In this document: positions 18,501 through 25,306 of the stretch, in pieces
Layout: each line of letters starts with the position of its first letter
How positions within the stretch are numbered: the first letter of the stretch is position 1
NCBI GenBank assembly: GCA_023091735.1
Contig: JALKBU010000606.1
Span: 1-31,264, forward strand
Source of the DNA: Trichomonas tenax
Lineage: Eukaryota; Parabasalia; Trichomonadida; Trichomonadidae
Direction of reading: 5' to 3'
DNA: 31,264 bases
Notes under the pieces: generated by a model
Told to the model about the DNA's origin: nothing
The model's input: the letters and a program-made list of their open reading frames with translations, nothing else
Database searches by the model: none
Program-made: the position numbers and the translations under genes

Positions 18501-19737
18501 AGAAATCAGATGAGATATCTCCATTTGCAATACCTATATAGAGTAATCTGAGGAATTTATTTATAGGTACATCCTGATTGGCAGGTGGTGCAATCATTGT
18601 TATAAACGAAGGAACAACAGAAGAAACATTGAAAATTTTCTTTGTTGCCAAATCCGAAAAGAAATCAGCCAACTGACCAAGTCCTTCCTTTTCTAACTGT
18701 GGAGGCGGTAAAATCCAATTTTGAATTGGTATCGAAGATGTCAATTTTTTGAAAGTGTCCTGAATACTTTTCGTACTGACAGAAAGCAGTGGAATAAGTG
18801 TAGTGCGAATCTTTGGTGATAATTCTTGGTTTAAATATAACTCGTGGAGTGCTGAAATCACAGTTGGATGGACATCACAGCCAATCAAGAGTAATTCATA
18901 TGCCTCAAGAGCTGCTTCCGGACAATGCTTTAAGAATATTTCATTACAAAGCTGATATCCTCCATTTGTCGTAAATAAATTATAAAAATCAGGATTAAAA
19001 TGTGAAAATGAAGAGAAATAATTGAATACGTAGAGGATACTATTTTTGTATGGAAAATCATCTTCTTTTTGCTCTTTAATGACTTGTACAAATGATTTCA
19101 AAAATGTCGATGAATGCTGTGATTTCTGAAGGAAATTAAGCGGCAAACTTCGATATAAAAGTACATTAAAGAATTCTTGCAGCTGTGCGTAGTCTTTTTT
19201 CAAGAAGAAAGTATTAAAAATCATATAGAAACCATCTTTTTCATTGAATTGTATAAAAAATGATTCACTTCTGAAGATGCACTGCAGAAATTTTTCGCAA
19301 ACAGGAAGAAAGTTCGAATCTAATTTCAACTGTTGAATAATATGAGAAAATAATGGCAAAAATTCAACAGCATGTGGCATACTTATGAAAAATTTGCAAG
19401 TAAATACGAGAGAATTAAACATATTTGCGCTTATTTCTGGATTTTCTACAAAATTTATTCCAATTTTTGCACAAAGTCCAGAATATGTTGACAAAGTTGC
19501 TCTAACATCTGAATTTTTGCGATACATTTCATCAAATTTGTCGAATGTTACAGTGAAATCGTCGATTAGTTTTGGAAATTGATTGATGTTGTTTGAATTT
19601 TGGGAATGTAGTAAAGATTCGAGTTTAATTGTAAAAGATTTCAATTTTTCTGCGTCTTCTTTGGTCAATTTCGTCTGTGGACCGTCTTTTTGACTTCCAG
19701 GGTCTCTAAACAGAAAATTACCCAAAGTTCGCAACAT
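12550..19737 (-). CDS. Giant BEACH-WD40 protein with C-terminal cysteine finger, 2395 aa
   Basis: Order of parts: long helical/ARM-like N-terminus; a concanavalin-like lectin domain at about 670-810 (SFWFNVPYQ, WNHVVVSF); more helical repeats; a PH-like segment at about 1720-1810; BEACH at about 1816-2056; WD40 blades from about 2075; a terminal cysteine/histidine cluster at about 2353-2387. The BEACH signature is excellent: WLEGKIDNYEYLLALNLFGG, QYPVFPWV, GEERA, HYSLPGIIFWFLVRLQPY, DLKELIPEMY, DVILPEW and WIDLIFGYKQTGDAA. Such proteins (LYST, NBEA, LRBA, WDFY3 families) scaffold lysosome, endosome and autophagy traffic. The C-terminal pattern C-x2-C-x7-C-x2-C-x4-C-x2-H-x3-C-x2-C recalls the position of the FYVE finger in WDFY3/Alfy but lacks its basic motif. 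Start set at the ATG at 19737 (MLRTLGNF), since the three codons before it begin with GTG. Confidence 0.93.
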   Translation of the reverse strand: MLRTLGNFLFRDPGSQKDGPQTKLTKEDAEKLKSFTIKLESLLHSQNSNNINQFPKLIDDFTVTFDKFDEMYRKNSDVRATLSTYSGLCAKIGINFVENPEISANMFNSLVFTCKFFISMPHAVEFLPLFSHIIQQLKLDSNFLPVCEKFLQCIFRSESFFIQFNEKDGFYMIFNTFFLKKDYAQLQEFFNVLLYRSLPLNFLQKSQHSSTFLKSFVQVIKEQKEDDFPYKNSILYVFNYFSSFSHFNPDFYNLFTTNGGYQLCNEIFLKHCPEAALEAYELLLIGCDVHPTVISALHELYLNQELSPKIRTTLIPLLSVSTKSIQDTFKKLTSSIPIQNWILPPPQLEKEGLGQLADFFSDLATKKIFNVSSVVPSFITMIAPPANQDVPINKFLRLLYIGIANGDISSDFLVKQLFIERFIFLPSLSDLYTYFSEFPDFEAVSSFVYLEINTDTIHESMLEKLVGQHSKLSTLDSFCNFLDAIFEKYFSPKAIELYQDFMETEKLINVLIKHIRKNPLSYEIFTNQNGFSRLQNYLQENPSKAKFVIYLLSALANFRPYEAIDTWINKQPSDSPIFSVDKETLAKCAADEHGALLHLPSLYAYCPSFKCRTPLNLYLAGKYGIISFKKQGINIDKIPDITQIVNRLVTSQTKDDLFKYPEMFHKFVDRTSPYFSLFEFVPFHGPSFMSLIHPSTVVSFWFNVPYQTTNNINVFNTNLLSIVFSSESIIITTNKSEKIAVPCQYGAWNHVVVSFKLSPIKKVNKIGVTFQGNPFKDFNSNMEDLPSQITFGSTDGPIESTLYISKSVFMSDTPFSQQQVEQLIKRGPSNLVPIPGVKPGYFQHNEAVFDVPFHGFAAYFKDFHQLEAVFELFDRTTNPDALSSVFIALLNIQARNSHKLRKFWMRMCVSFVRQSNLVAHNFMYYFFDNINAFAGERSTTKILHFLLTYLEFYFVFDKKFIVQWLERINMLKTINWEFLESQKFHEFIFTAVRANIHDDIVTSFIPFLNRMMLINPNGVKLRSYTNFIVTLRSFEGTETSQQKLVRAFVNLANDNIENQLFTYQQLLDYMSLFKGESALLLADLICAYSTRNPQFITTSSYACFIFSKFSLSEHAWLTAFSILAGFVMKKFPKILVINTPLFAPVVLEMLCSLIAANAEFDMLQTIIASLLSTTNFSCFTTKNCWPSLLCLSNLGVIPTTFSTNKAGTRADLATEEHEYSITREDANNTLDLCEFEVPADLNMAEYVMKDSIFPRYSGESDWMEKVLNETQIAIFLVSILLAFDPAQFQTTFLEYSAGFALMTLSYRRLFSRQMVSNMLIQLANAENSYSMMFKPAVLITHHYTVRALFAEKITDLLSHLFNFLKTLEINQIFLPFMEDAQVLSAYREILLCAFVFTGEDLVDLFQLFSSFESVIFCEIVFRDPAFCHFWLCVTRQIQSNNNKYLRCMQAFMDLVGSSVISSYKAQEVESSWGAFKAHMLQGENELENKLRMNRMTTVLDFDAHKHALAAKHMLCQRVFIDIVRDKHSVHFAQSLNSLQRQYEKDYFETLLRSFRRNLQINIPTESARLSPVVMPVYQPRVVVPSPFKTPEPQFNVTILSAFFKLPVNIHPPRVPVIANIGVLETSPVFYHFQFGEYSAFEYSKFIVADMMTMFNDAFSEFGQFSSFYAVNFVYYIHGLSSVLFVSDNNLLLLVLATITDGHLELIEQPKNPVAFIPFSESVAIGDYQNVSLFCGHVVIILPFDQITLTRKHLHVHKPTGISIYSLCSPNVVLDFGNEKDSTTFYKLAQKRFVAFKNSLPHFKFLFCIPNPQVAQNMWLEGKIDNYEYLLALNLFGGRSFFDLTQYPVFPWVCSPSLQTRDLTKPMGQLGEERAAHYQLTYDMSDPKYYYGFHYSLPGIIFWFLVRLQPYCYFGWDLNNGWDDPLRMFISISDAFNSASTANQSDLKELIPEMYTIPEAYRNTGRLSFKEMLVDDVILPEWSNKSALKFTNEMMKRLLEAPIADWIDLIFGYKQTGDAAIEAKNVFLPTSYHTATPESLNMEPDVFESQTVNFGQCPLHLFTKPHPQHANVAPTALEWCSRAKMSKIEPQNPSKIRTYRAALTNDGVAHAIPILSAIFMSFFVSVERESEALIVHDLNNGNAILAAHSPDFSFVTHLFVSPDFLFLVISYNFGRAEVMTIKYESGIPTELRPIGSITTTEKIHMTAISPHDLVCASLSSSNIIIWSFVTQQAHKIIPFNGRFVVYGSGFFTVGGGSTVVDISVNGEEISRFESNSDVTYATCIELGRDFTRRICVVGTVNGSLDFYSSEKIMTQKCGKQAISSVNVFGTTVVAVDTRGQVFKVCLDESFSRCIECGTLTEKRCYQCQKPLCAEHGSICKECNDRLSANSQIPQIG

Positions 19738-20116
19738 CAGTGTCACTTTTGATTAAATTTGACAAATAAAATTTTTAAGATTTGACAAATTTCAGCTTAA
19801 AAGTGCGCTTTGACGTGTAAAGTGTGTAATAATTTGATAATTGTCAGAAAATGCTCTTTTCACGAATATGGGATTTTCTTAATCTCTGTATCGATGCTTA
19901 ATCATCAGAAGTCCTTCTTGATCTCCTCATAAGGGTTAATCAATATTTTATTAACATTGATATGTATCTTCATTAACAAAATATAATGAATTAAAGTGCA
20001 CAAAGAAGTAACATTATATCTGTAACTGGAAATATTATTAATCAAACCTTTGTAATGATTTGAATATTTCTAGAAAAATTATGATAAATTCATTGAAAAA
20101 TCTAATGTTTAGATTT
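19738..20116. other. Intergenic region upstream of the BEACH gene
   Basis: The right part is the 3' flank of the small membrane ORF. The left part holds the BEACH promoter: an AAAAGTGAC next to the start, two TTTGACAAAT copies at 19758-19767 and 19781-19790, and a TTTGACGTGTAAAG element. Nothing else recognisable. Confidence 0.45.
19809..19822 (-). promoter_or_regulatory. TTTGACGTGTAAAG element upstream of the BEACH gene
   Basis: Lies 72-85 bp before the ATG at 19737, in the opposite orientation to the copies at 21049 and 29735 relative to their genes. With the two TTTGACAAAT repeats nearer the start it forms a compact presumed promoter. Confidence 0.45.
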
Positions 20117-20275
20117 TCATTGCTGACCTTTCTTCCATTCAAGAAATGCATTGTATTTGGCTGCATCGGCAAGCATCTCCTTCTTTGAGTCTTTGTACTT
20201 CTCATTCCTTAACCAGGCTTTGAAAGTGAAATATACGATACACTCAGTGATCCATGGTAGATGGAAGCACATCAT
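20117..20275 (-). CDS. Small 52-aa membrane ORF, in frame after the stop of the upstream gene
   Basis: ATG-ATG at 20275 opens 52 codons to a TGA at 20117. The N-terminus (MMCFHLPWITECIVYFTFKA) looks like one membrane helix, followed by a basic, helical tail (EKYKDSKKEM, ending EWKKGQQ). It starts 15 bases after the TAA of the 239-aa protein gene and is in the same frame, so reading through that one stop would add five codons (FLIIA) plus this ORF as a hydrophobic tail. No upstream element of the kind used by other genes lies before it, as expected if it depends on the upstream transcript. I do not recognise the family. Alternatives are an independent small membrane protein or chance. Confidence 0.5.
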   Translation of the reverse strand: MMCFHLPWITECIVYFTFKAWLRNEKYKDSKKEMLADAAKYNAFLEWKKGQQ

Positions 20276-20290
20276 GGCAATAATAAGAAA

Positions 20291-21010
20291 TTAATTTTTC
20301 TTTCCATCTAACACATTTAAATATTTTCGTATAATTTCACCGCGCGGAACAAGGTTGCGGATATCGTCTTGGATAGCCTTTTGTGTTTCAGGTGGAAGCG
20401 ATTCTAAAATATCAATGGGGACAAATTTATCTAAACTGTTCGGAATTCCTGGTGCACACCATGGGTTCTCTGACTGCTTTGTGTTACATGGTATTTTAAT
20501 TGGTTTATAATTAACAGAAGAAATACTTGAAACGTTTGAATTAATTAGTGATGATTTTGGTAATTTTTCATCAGGATCACAACGAGCAAACTCATCGGCA
20601 TTGAATTCTTGTAATCCATACAGTGAATCTTCTTTTAGTTGTTCGTTCATATTTTCTTCTTTCGTTGTATTTGAGTCTGTTGAGAAAATTGGACCGGAAG
20701 AGGATCCGCCATGAATTCTAAATGAATTTTGCTTAATGGCACTGCTTGAATTCTGATCCATTTCAACGGATTGTCTCAGCATTGTGCACAAAAACCACTG
20801 TTCTGATTTGTCTATAATTCCTGGATAGAAATTTCGCTTTTTGAGCTCATCTTTGAGCGTTTGCATCGGTAAATTCATTAAATCGTTGGCTCCATCGATA
20901 ATATTTTCGTTTGCGTCATCCCCAATATTTTCATTTGATTCTGGCAATGCTTTTACTTTTTTTGGTTGTAAATCTGCGTTCTTTTGTGAGTTTTGTTCTG
21001 TGTTTGACAT
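20291..21010 (-). CDS. Unrecognised hydrophilic protein, 239 aa
   Basis: I start it at the ATG at 21010 (MSNTEQNSQKN). An in-frame ATG at 21046 would add twelve residues but sits only two bases from the TGACATGTAAA element, too close to be transcribed if that element is a promoter. The protein is acidic and Ser/Asn-rich, probably largely disordered. One helical patch (LMNLPMQTLKDELKKRNFYP, roughly residues 44-63) has the look of a SAP-like helix-turn-helix, which I cannot confirm. The C-terminus is again ordered (SLDKFVPIDILESLPPETQ, then RKYLNVLDGKKN). Its TAA is followed in frame by the small membrane ORF. Confidence 0.7.
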   Translation of the reverse strand: MSNTEQNSQKNADLQPKKVKALPESNENIGDDANENIIDGANDLMNLPMQTLKDELKKRNFYPGIIDKSEQWFLCTMLRQSVEMDQNSSSAIKQNSFRIHGGSSSGPIFSTDSNTTKEENMNEQLKEDSLYGLQEFNADEFARCDPDEKLPKSSLINSNVSSISSVNYKPIKIPCNTKQSENPWCAPGIPNSLDKFVPIDILESLPPETQKAIQDDIRNLVPRGEIIRKYLNVLDGKKN

Positions 21011-21048
21011 TTGTGCAAAACTCAAAAATATTTTGACAAATGACATAA

Positions 21049-21061
21049 TTTACATGTCAAA
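21049..21061 (-). promoter_or_regulatory. TTTGACATGTAAA element upstream of the 239-aa protein gene
   Basis: On the gene strand it reads TTTGACATGTAAA and ends 39 bp before the chosen ATG at 21010. A TTTGACAAAT copy on the opposite strand lies between them at 21032-21041. The position helps decide between the two candidate start codons. Confidence 0.5.
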
Positions 21062-21279
21062 ATATAAATCTGACTTTAAGAATGTTGTCATTATACATCT
21101 TTACTTTTATTTATTACAAATTTTCAATTTCTTTTTAATCAATCAACAATATTATAATATCTTTGATTATATAATTAAAATTGCTGTTGTATAATGTAAG
21201 TTTTTCGATTGGAGGGCTCAGGAAAGAAATATGTTTTAAAAGAATTTAATATTTATAGAATAAAAATAAATAATATAAG

Positions 21280-24200
21280 TTATCCTTTCGGTTTCCATGG
21301 AGAAGCGCAGAATGGACACGTTGGCTGTAAGCAGTGTGCGAACCATTTGGATAAGCATGCGCCGTGGAACTTTTGTCCGCAAACAGAACATTTAACCTTT
21401 GGAACACGCTGTTGTTCGTCGAGATATGAATAGCAGATTGTGCATGGCTCCTTTTCTTGCAATTCTTTAACAATGAATTGATGCCATGCGTGGATACCTG
21501 CCTCTACACCCTGGCCTTGAACAATTGCTGCAGCAACGCGCGACCTCAAATCAGCCGAGTTGCCGCCTTTGTCTATATTGCAAGAAACGCGTGCATGCTT
21601 GAATGGATATAAGTCTGGGATTGAAATTTCCATCTTGATCGGAACACTTGCAGCATCTTCAACATATGTACATTGGATAATCGTGTTCCTGATATTTGTC
21701 TGTATTGTTGTATTTCCGAGTTTGATCTTCTTAATCTTCTTCGCAAGAAGCTCAAAAACACGCTGTGTGCCGCGTTTCATCATTTCTGCATTCAATGGAT
21801 GTAATTTGCCATTACCAAGTGTTGTGCTCCAGTTAAATGCTGTTGCTGGGAATGTGGATATGAGACGTTTGAAGTCATCGCTCTCGATGTTAAGAGAATC
21901 AAAAATAGCGAAGAGCTCATTTGTGAAAGAGTTGACCATATCAAGTCTCTTTTGATAAGGCATTATCTCAAGTGCGCCAACAACGAGTTGCCATGAAAGA
22001 GGAACTGTAAGATCAAGGTTACCATCAAGCCTTGTCTCGATAACATCCCAAACATTGAAGTAAAGAATAAGAGGAACAACTTGGCGAGCAATTGTCTTTG
22101 AAGCTGGTGTCTTGAAGAGTGGGCCGCATTTATTGATGAATTGAAGGAACTGATTTGGTGTAAGGAGCTGTGCAACACGCATTGCTGAAGCAAACTCTTT
22201 TTCAACTGTAGAAGGCAATGGATAGAAATCAACAACGCGATTGAGAACTTCCAACAAAACGGATAAAAGATTTTCGAATCCCATATCAATATCCCTTATG
22301 AGAGAGAGTGCTCTTAAGCAAAGGAAGAAATCGAGTCTATCATTGCTCTTGGCGGCGTTGTCAACATATGGAAGAATATCATCAATACCCATGATAACCG
22401 GTGCAGAGTGTTGAAGATAAGAAACTGCTTGTCTCAAGTTCAAAGTGTTGTTAGGAGCTGTTGTTGAAAGATCTGGCTTTGTGTGATTCCATTCAGTCTG
22501 AATTACTTTAGAAATAAAATCATTATCAGCATCCTCTGGAGGCTCGTTGAGTGATAAGGCTTCAAGAACAATTCCTGACTTTGGAAGCTTTGTGAAATTG
22601 AGATTATTGGCAGCGCAAACTGTCGCTAAACTGAGCATATCATTAGATTTGATGGCAACATCAGCGAGCTCTGGATGTGCGCAAATGAAGTCCCATAACT
22701 TCAATGGAACAAGTCCCCAGTCGATATTCCTGATATATAAGAATGTTGACATCCATGGTGACTTCTTCTGAAGTGTTGCGCCAAGGAGCTCAATAAACTT
22801 ATCTGAAGGCATTTTATCAAAACCAACTCTCTCCCAGAATTCTAAGCAGAAAACTTGAGCCTCGCTTGGCGATACATTGATTGAATTTGGATCAATCTGT
22901 GCAGCCTCAACAAGTTTGAAGACTTGGGCAGCAAGATTTGCTTGGTTCTGTGTTTGGACGATCTTTGGTATATGATCAATCAATAATGGAATAATTTTAT
23001 CACCGGGTTCAACAACTTCAACCGAAAGGCAGAAGAGAAATGCTGTAAGAACAGCAGGTGTTGGTGTATATGTATCGAATAAGACTGGATCAGCTTCCTC
23101 TGTTTCCTTAATCTCGTTAAGAACTGCTTCCTCCATCATTTGATCAAGTTGCTCGCTTTGTGGGAAAATTTGTTTAAGAATTCTATATAATCCAATTTGT
23201 TGCTTCAATAACTCTGGACATAATTGAAGAAGCTCATCGCACTTAAGGCAGTCATAGCCTGCTGACCATGAAGGAAGGAAATAACGAATAGATCCTGGAT
23301 ATTCCTTGATAACATGCGGCATTTCCTCTGTTTTAGCATATAACAAAATTAAATCAGCGCGCTTTTGATCTGTCGCCTTTTCAATTGGTATATCAATAAT
23401 AGAATGCCATGTCTTGCGAATGATAACAGAACCAAGAGATTTAATAAGGCGAATAACTGTATTAATATTGATTGTTTCGCGAGTTTTGAGCCACTCTAAG
23501 CTTGCTTGTGTATCGATAAACTGTAGATATTGTATAACGCGATCTTCGTTTCCTTTCTCTAAAGCAGCTGTAACTCTTGGATCAGAACGGATACTAATGA
23601 AATATTTCAAATCAACTTGTGAAAGGAATCTGCTTGGTGGTGTTGTAGAGATTGCACCTTCAAAGAGCTGATAAAGGCAATCATTTGTTGGCTTCAATTC
23701 GATTCTTTCATTTGAGAGGTCAATAATGACTTTGAAGAGTGTATTTGCAAGTTCAATATCTGGAAGTGATGAAATTTGACGTAAAGCTGTTTGAACGAAA
23801 GCTTGGTCAGCAATTCTTGTCAATAAAGCTGGAATTCCTGTCTTTACTGGATCGTAATATAGTGTAATTGATGGTAATATCGCATTTCTTACTTGTTCTG
23901 TTGATATATACTCCTTATCGAGGTAGATATTGATTATTTTCATTAATCTAAGCTGACATTGTGGTGAAGATTCGGAAGAAATCAATTTCAAAACAACATC
24001 TTTGAAATCATTGCCAACTAAATCATATTGAGTAACAAGTGCGAGATATAAATACGCAGATGAACGCATTGGAGCAGTTGCTTGCGGTAAAAACTTCGAT
24101 TCCTTGGCGAAAATCCACTTGCGAAGGTTAAATTCTCCAAAAGATGACAAAACTTCTGTGGCGAATCTGCAAGCAGAAAGCAAAGTTGCAGATAAACTGA

Positions 24201-24810
24201 ATGTTGCAGAAGCAATTCTGCCCCAGTTTTCAACTTCATCGTTACTTGAGAAGTGTTTTTCCATCTCTTTCAAGTCAGAGAATGAATAACGAATTCTTAA
24301 GCAAATTTCGTTGCGTAATTTCGACATAATTCCATTTTTCTTTTCCGAAGTTGTGAAGTATCCGTTGAAAATTGCCTTTGCAGCATCACTGATCGATGGC
24401 TCAGTGTCGCATGAGTATAATAACAAAATTGGGAAAATTTTTGATGCGTAACTAACGATTTCTTTTCCTAATTTGTTACATATCATCTGAATGAAGTTGA
24501 CTGCGAGAAGTCTGATGTCTGGATTGAACTCAATGAATGATTGATCAAATAAAGCTATACTTGGAGTAACGATAATCAAGAATTCTTGTTCATCAGAAAC
24601 AAGCGGAATCTTCTCAATAAGCGATGTGAAGCCATCTTTTTTGATCTGGATGCTCGGTTTCGACATTTGCATGAAGGTCGCCCTGATGGAAGGGTTTGTG
24701 ATCGAAGTAGCTGTCGCAGATGCAGGAAGACGGACATTTTGAGATGATCCGTACATGTCGAATGTTGCAACAGGAACGCTTCGTGGGGCATAGTGAATAA
24801 ACTTTTTCAT
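21280..24810 (-). CDS. LTN1: Listerin E3 ubiquitin ligase (LTN1), 1176 aa
   Basis: The last 54 residues form a RING of the listerin type: C-x2-C-x14-C-x2-C-x4-H-x2-C-x12-C-x2-C at about 1123-1168, with the diagnostic KFHGACLSKWF between the zinc pairs and PTCPFC at the end. The preceding ~1100 residues are a helical HEAT/ARM-like solenoid, and the N-terminal ~50 residues (FDMYGSSQNVRLPAS) correspond in position to the listerin N-terminal segment that contacts the stalled 60S ribosome. Listerin ubiquitinates nascent chains on stalled 60S subunits within the ribosome-associated quality-control complex. At 1176 residues it is shorter than yeast (about 1560) or human (about 1770) listerin, so the middle solenoid is reduced. 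Start is the ATG at 24810; no intron seen. Confidence 0.88.
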   Translation of the reverse strand: MKKFIHYAPRSVPVATFDMYGSSQNVRLPASATATSITNPSIRATFMQMSKPSIQIKKDGFTSLIEKIPLVSDEQEFLIIVTPSIALFDQSFIEFNPDIRLLAVNFIQMICNKLGKEIVSYASKIFPILLLYSCDTEPSISDAAKAIFNGYFTTSEKKNGIMSKLRNEICLRIRYSFSDLKEMEKHFSSNDEVENWGRIASATFSLSATLLSACRFATEVLSSFGEFNLRKWIFAKESKFLPQATAPMRSSAYLYLALVTQYDLVGNDFKDVVLKLISSESSPQCQLRLMKIINIYLDKEYISTEQVRNAILPSITLYYDPVKTGIPALLTRIADQAFVQTALRQISSLPDIELANTLFKVIIDLSNERIELKPTNDCLYQLFEGAISTTPPSRFLSQVDLKYFISIRSDPRVTAALEKGNEDRVIQYLQFIDTQASLEWLKTRETININTVIRLIKSLGSVIIRKTWHSIIDIPIEKATDQKRADLILLYAKTEEMPHVIKEYPGSIRYFLPSWSAGYDCLKCDELLQLCPELLKQQIGLYRILKQIFPQSEQLDQMMEEAVLNEIKETEEADPVLFDTYTPTPAVLTAFLFCLSVEVVEPGDKIIPLLIDHIPKIVQTQNQANLAAQVFKLVEAAQIDPNSINVSPSEAQVFCLEFWERVGFDKMPSDKFIELLGATLQKKSPWMSTFLYIRNIDWGLVPLKLWDFICAHPELADVAIKSNDMLSLATVCAANNLNFTKLPKSGIVLEALSLNEPPEDADNDFISKVIQTEWNHTKPDLSTTAPNNTLNLRQAVSYLQHSAPVIMGIDDILPYVDNAAKSNDRLDFFLCLRALSLIRDIDMGFENLLSVLLEVLNRVVDFYPLPSTVEKEFASAMRVAQLLTPNQFLQFINKCGPLFKTPASKTIARQVVPLILYFNVWDVIETRLDGNLDLTVPLSWQLVVGALEIMPYQKRLDMVNSFTNELFAIFDSLNIESDDFKRLISTFPATAFNWSTTLGNGKLHPLNAEMMKRGTQRVFELLAKKIKKIKLGNTTIQTNIRNTIIQCTYVEDAASVPIKMEISIPDLYPFKHARVSCNIDKGGNSADLRSRVAAAIVQGQGVEAGIHAWHQFIVKELQEKEPCTICYSYLDEQQRVPKVKCSVCGQKFHGACLSKWFAHCLQPTCPFCASPWKPKG

Positions 24811-25306
24811 TTAACCAAAATTTTAAAAGAAAAGTGACACGATCGAAATTTTTCGAAAAATGTGACTAGATTACAAGAACCGTTTTCAAAAAACAGACTT
24901 GATTCGTAACTTAATCAGAATCATATAGTGAATAAAATTTAAAAAGAAAAATATTGACGACTTCATCAATAAAAATTTTGATTCAATTTTGTTATTGTAT
25001 ATATGTCATCGAATCATATCTTTTCGTTTACACGATGTCAATTTTTTATGGAATCTCATTATTTTTCCAAGATATCAATAAATCGTTATGAATTTTCCAT
25101 CAATATGTTTTCAATGAAAGTCATGGGTATTGGAAGGATCAAAATCGTTATAACACCATTGTATAAGCGATTATTTTGTATTCAAAATCAAGTTGATGGA
25201 AATTTTATAACTCATCAACGACTAAAAATTTATTACAATTATAAAAAGAATTGATCGATATTATATAAACAAACATGCATGAATTTATTAACAAAATAAT
25301 ATAATA
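24811..25306. other. Intergenic region upstream of LTN1, with a doubtful 83-codon ORF
   Basis: The left end is the LTN1 5' flank. A plus-strand ORF starting ATG-TCA-TCG-AAT at 25003 runs 83 codons to 25254; it is rich in Ile, Phe and Tyr as expected of translated AT-rich spacer, matches nothing I recognise, and I do not treat it as a gene. The rest is the 3' flank of the transporter gene. Confidence 0.4.
24830..24840 (-). promoter_or_regulatory. GTGTCACTTTT element upstream of LTN1
   Basis: On the LTN1 strand this reads GTGTCACTTTT, about 20 bp before the ATG, and contains TCACT, which also fits the TCA-pyrimidine-A/T initiator. Just beyond, TCGAAATTTTTCGA at 24843-24856 is a short palindrome with a two-base centre. 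Confidence 0.35.

Noticed and set aside
25003..25254. 83-codon plus-strand ORF
   Set aside because: No recognisable domain, composition of translated AT-rich spacer, no shared upstream element before it.
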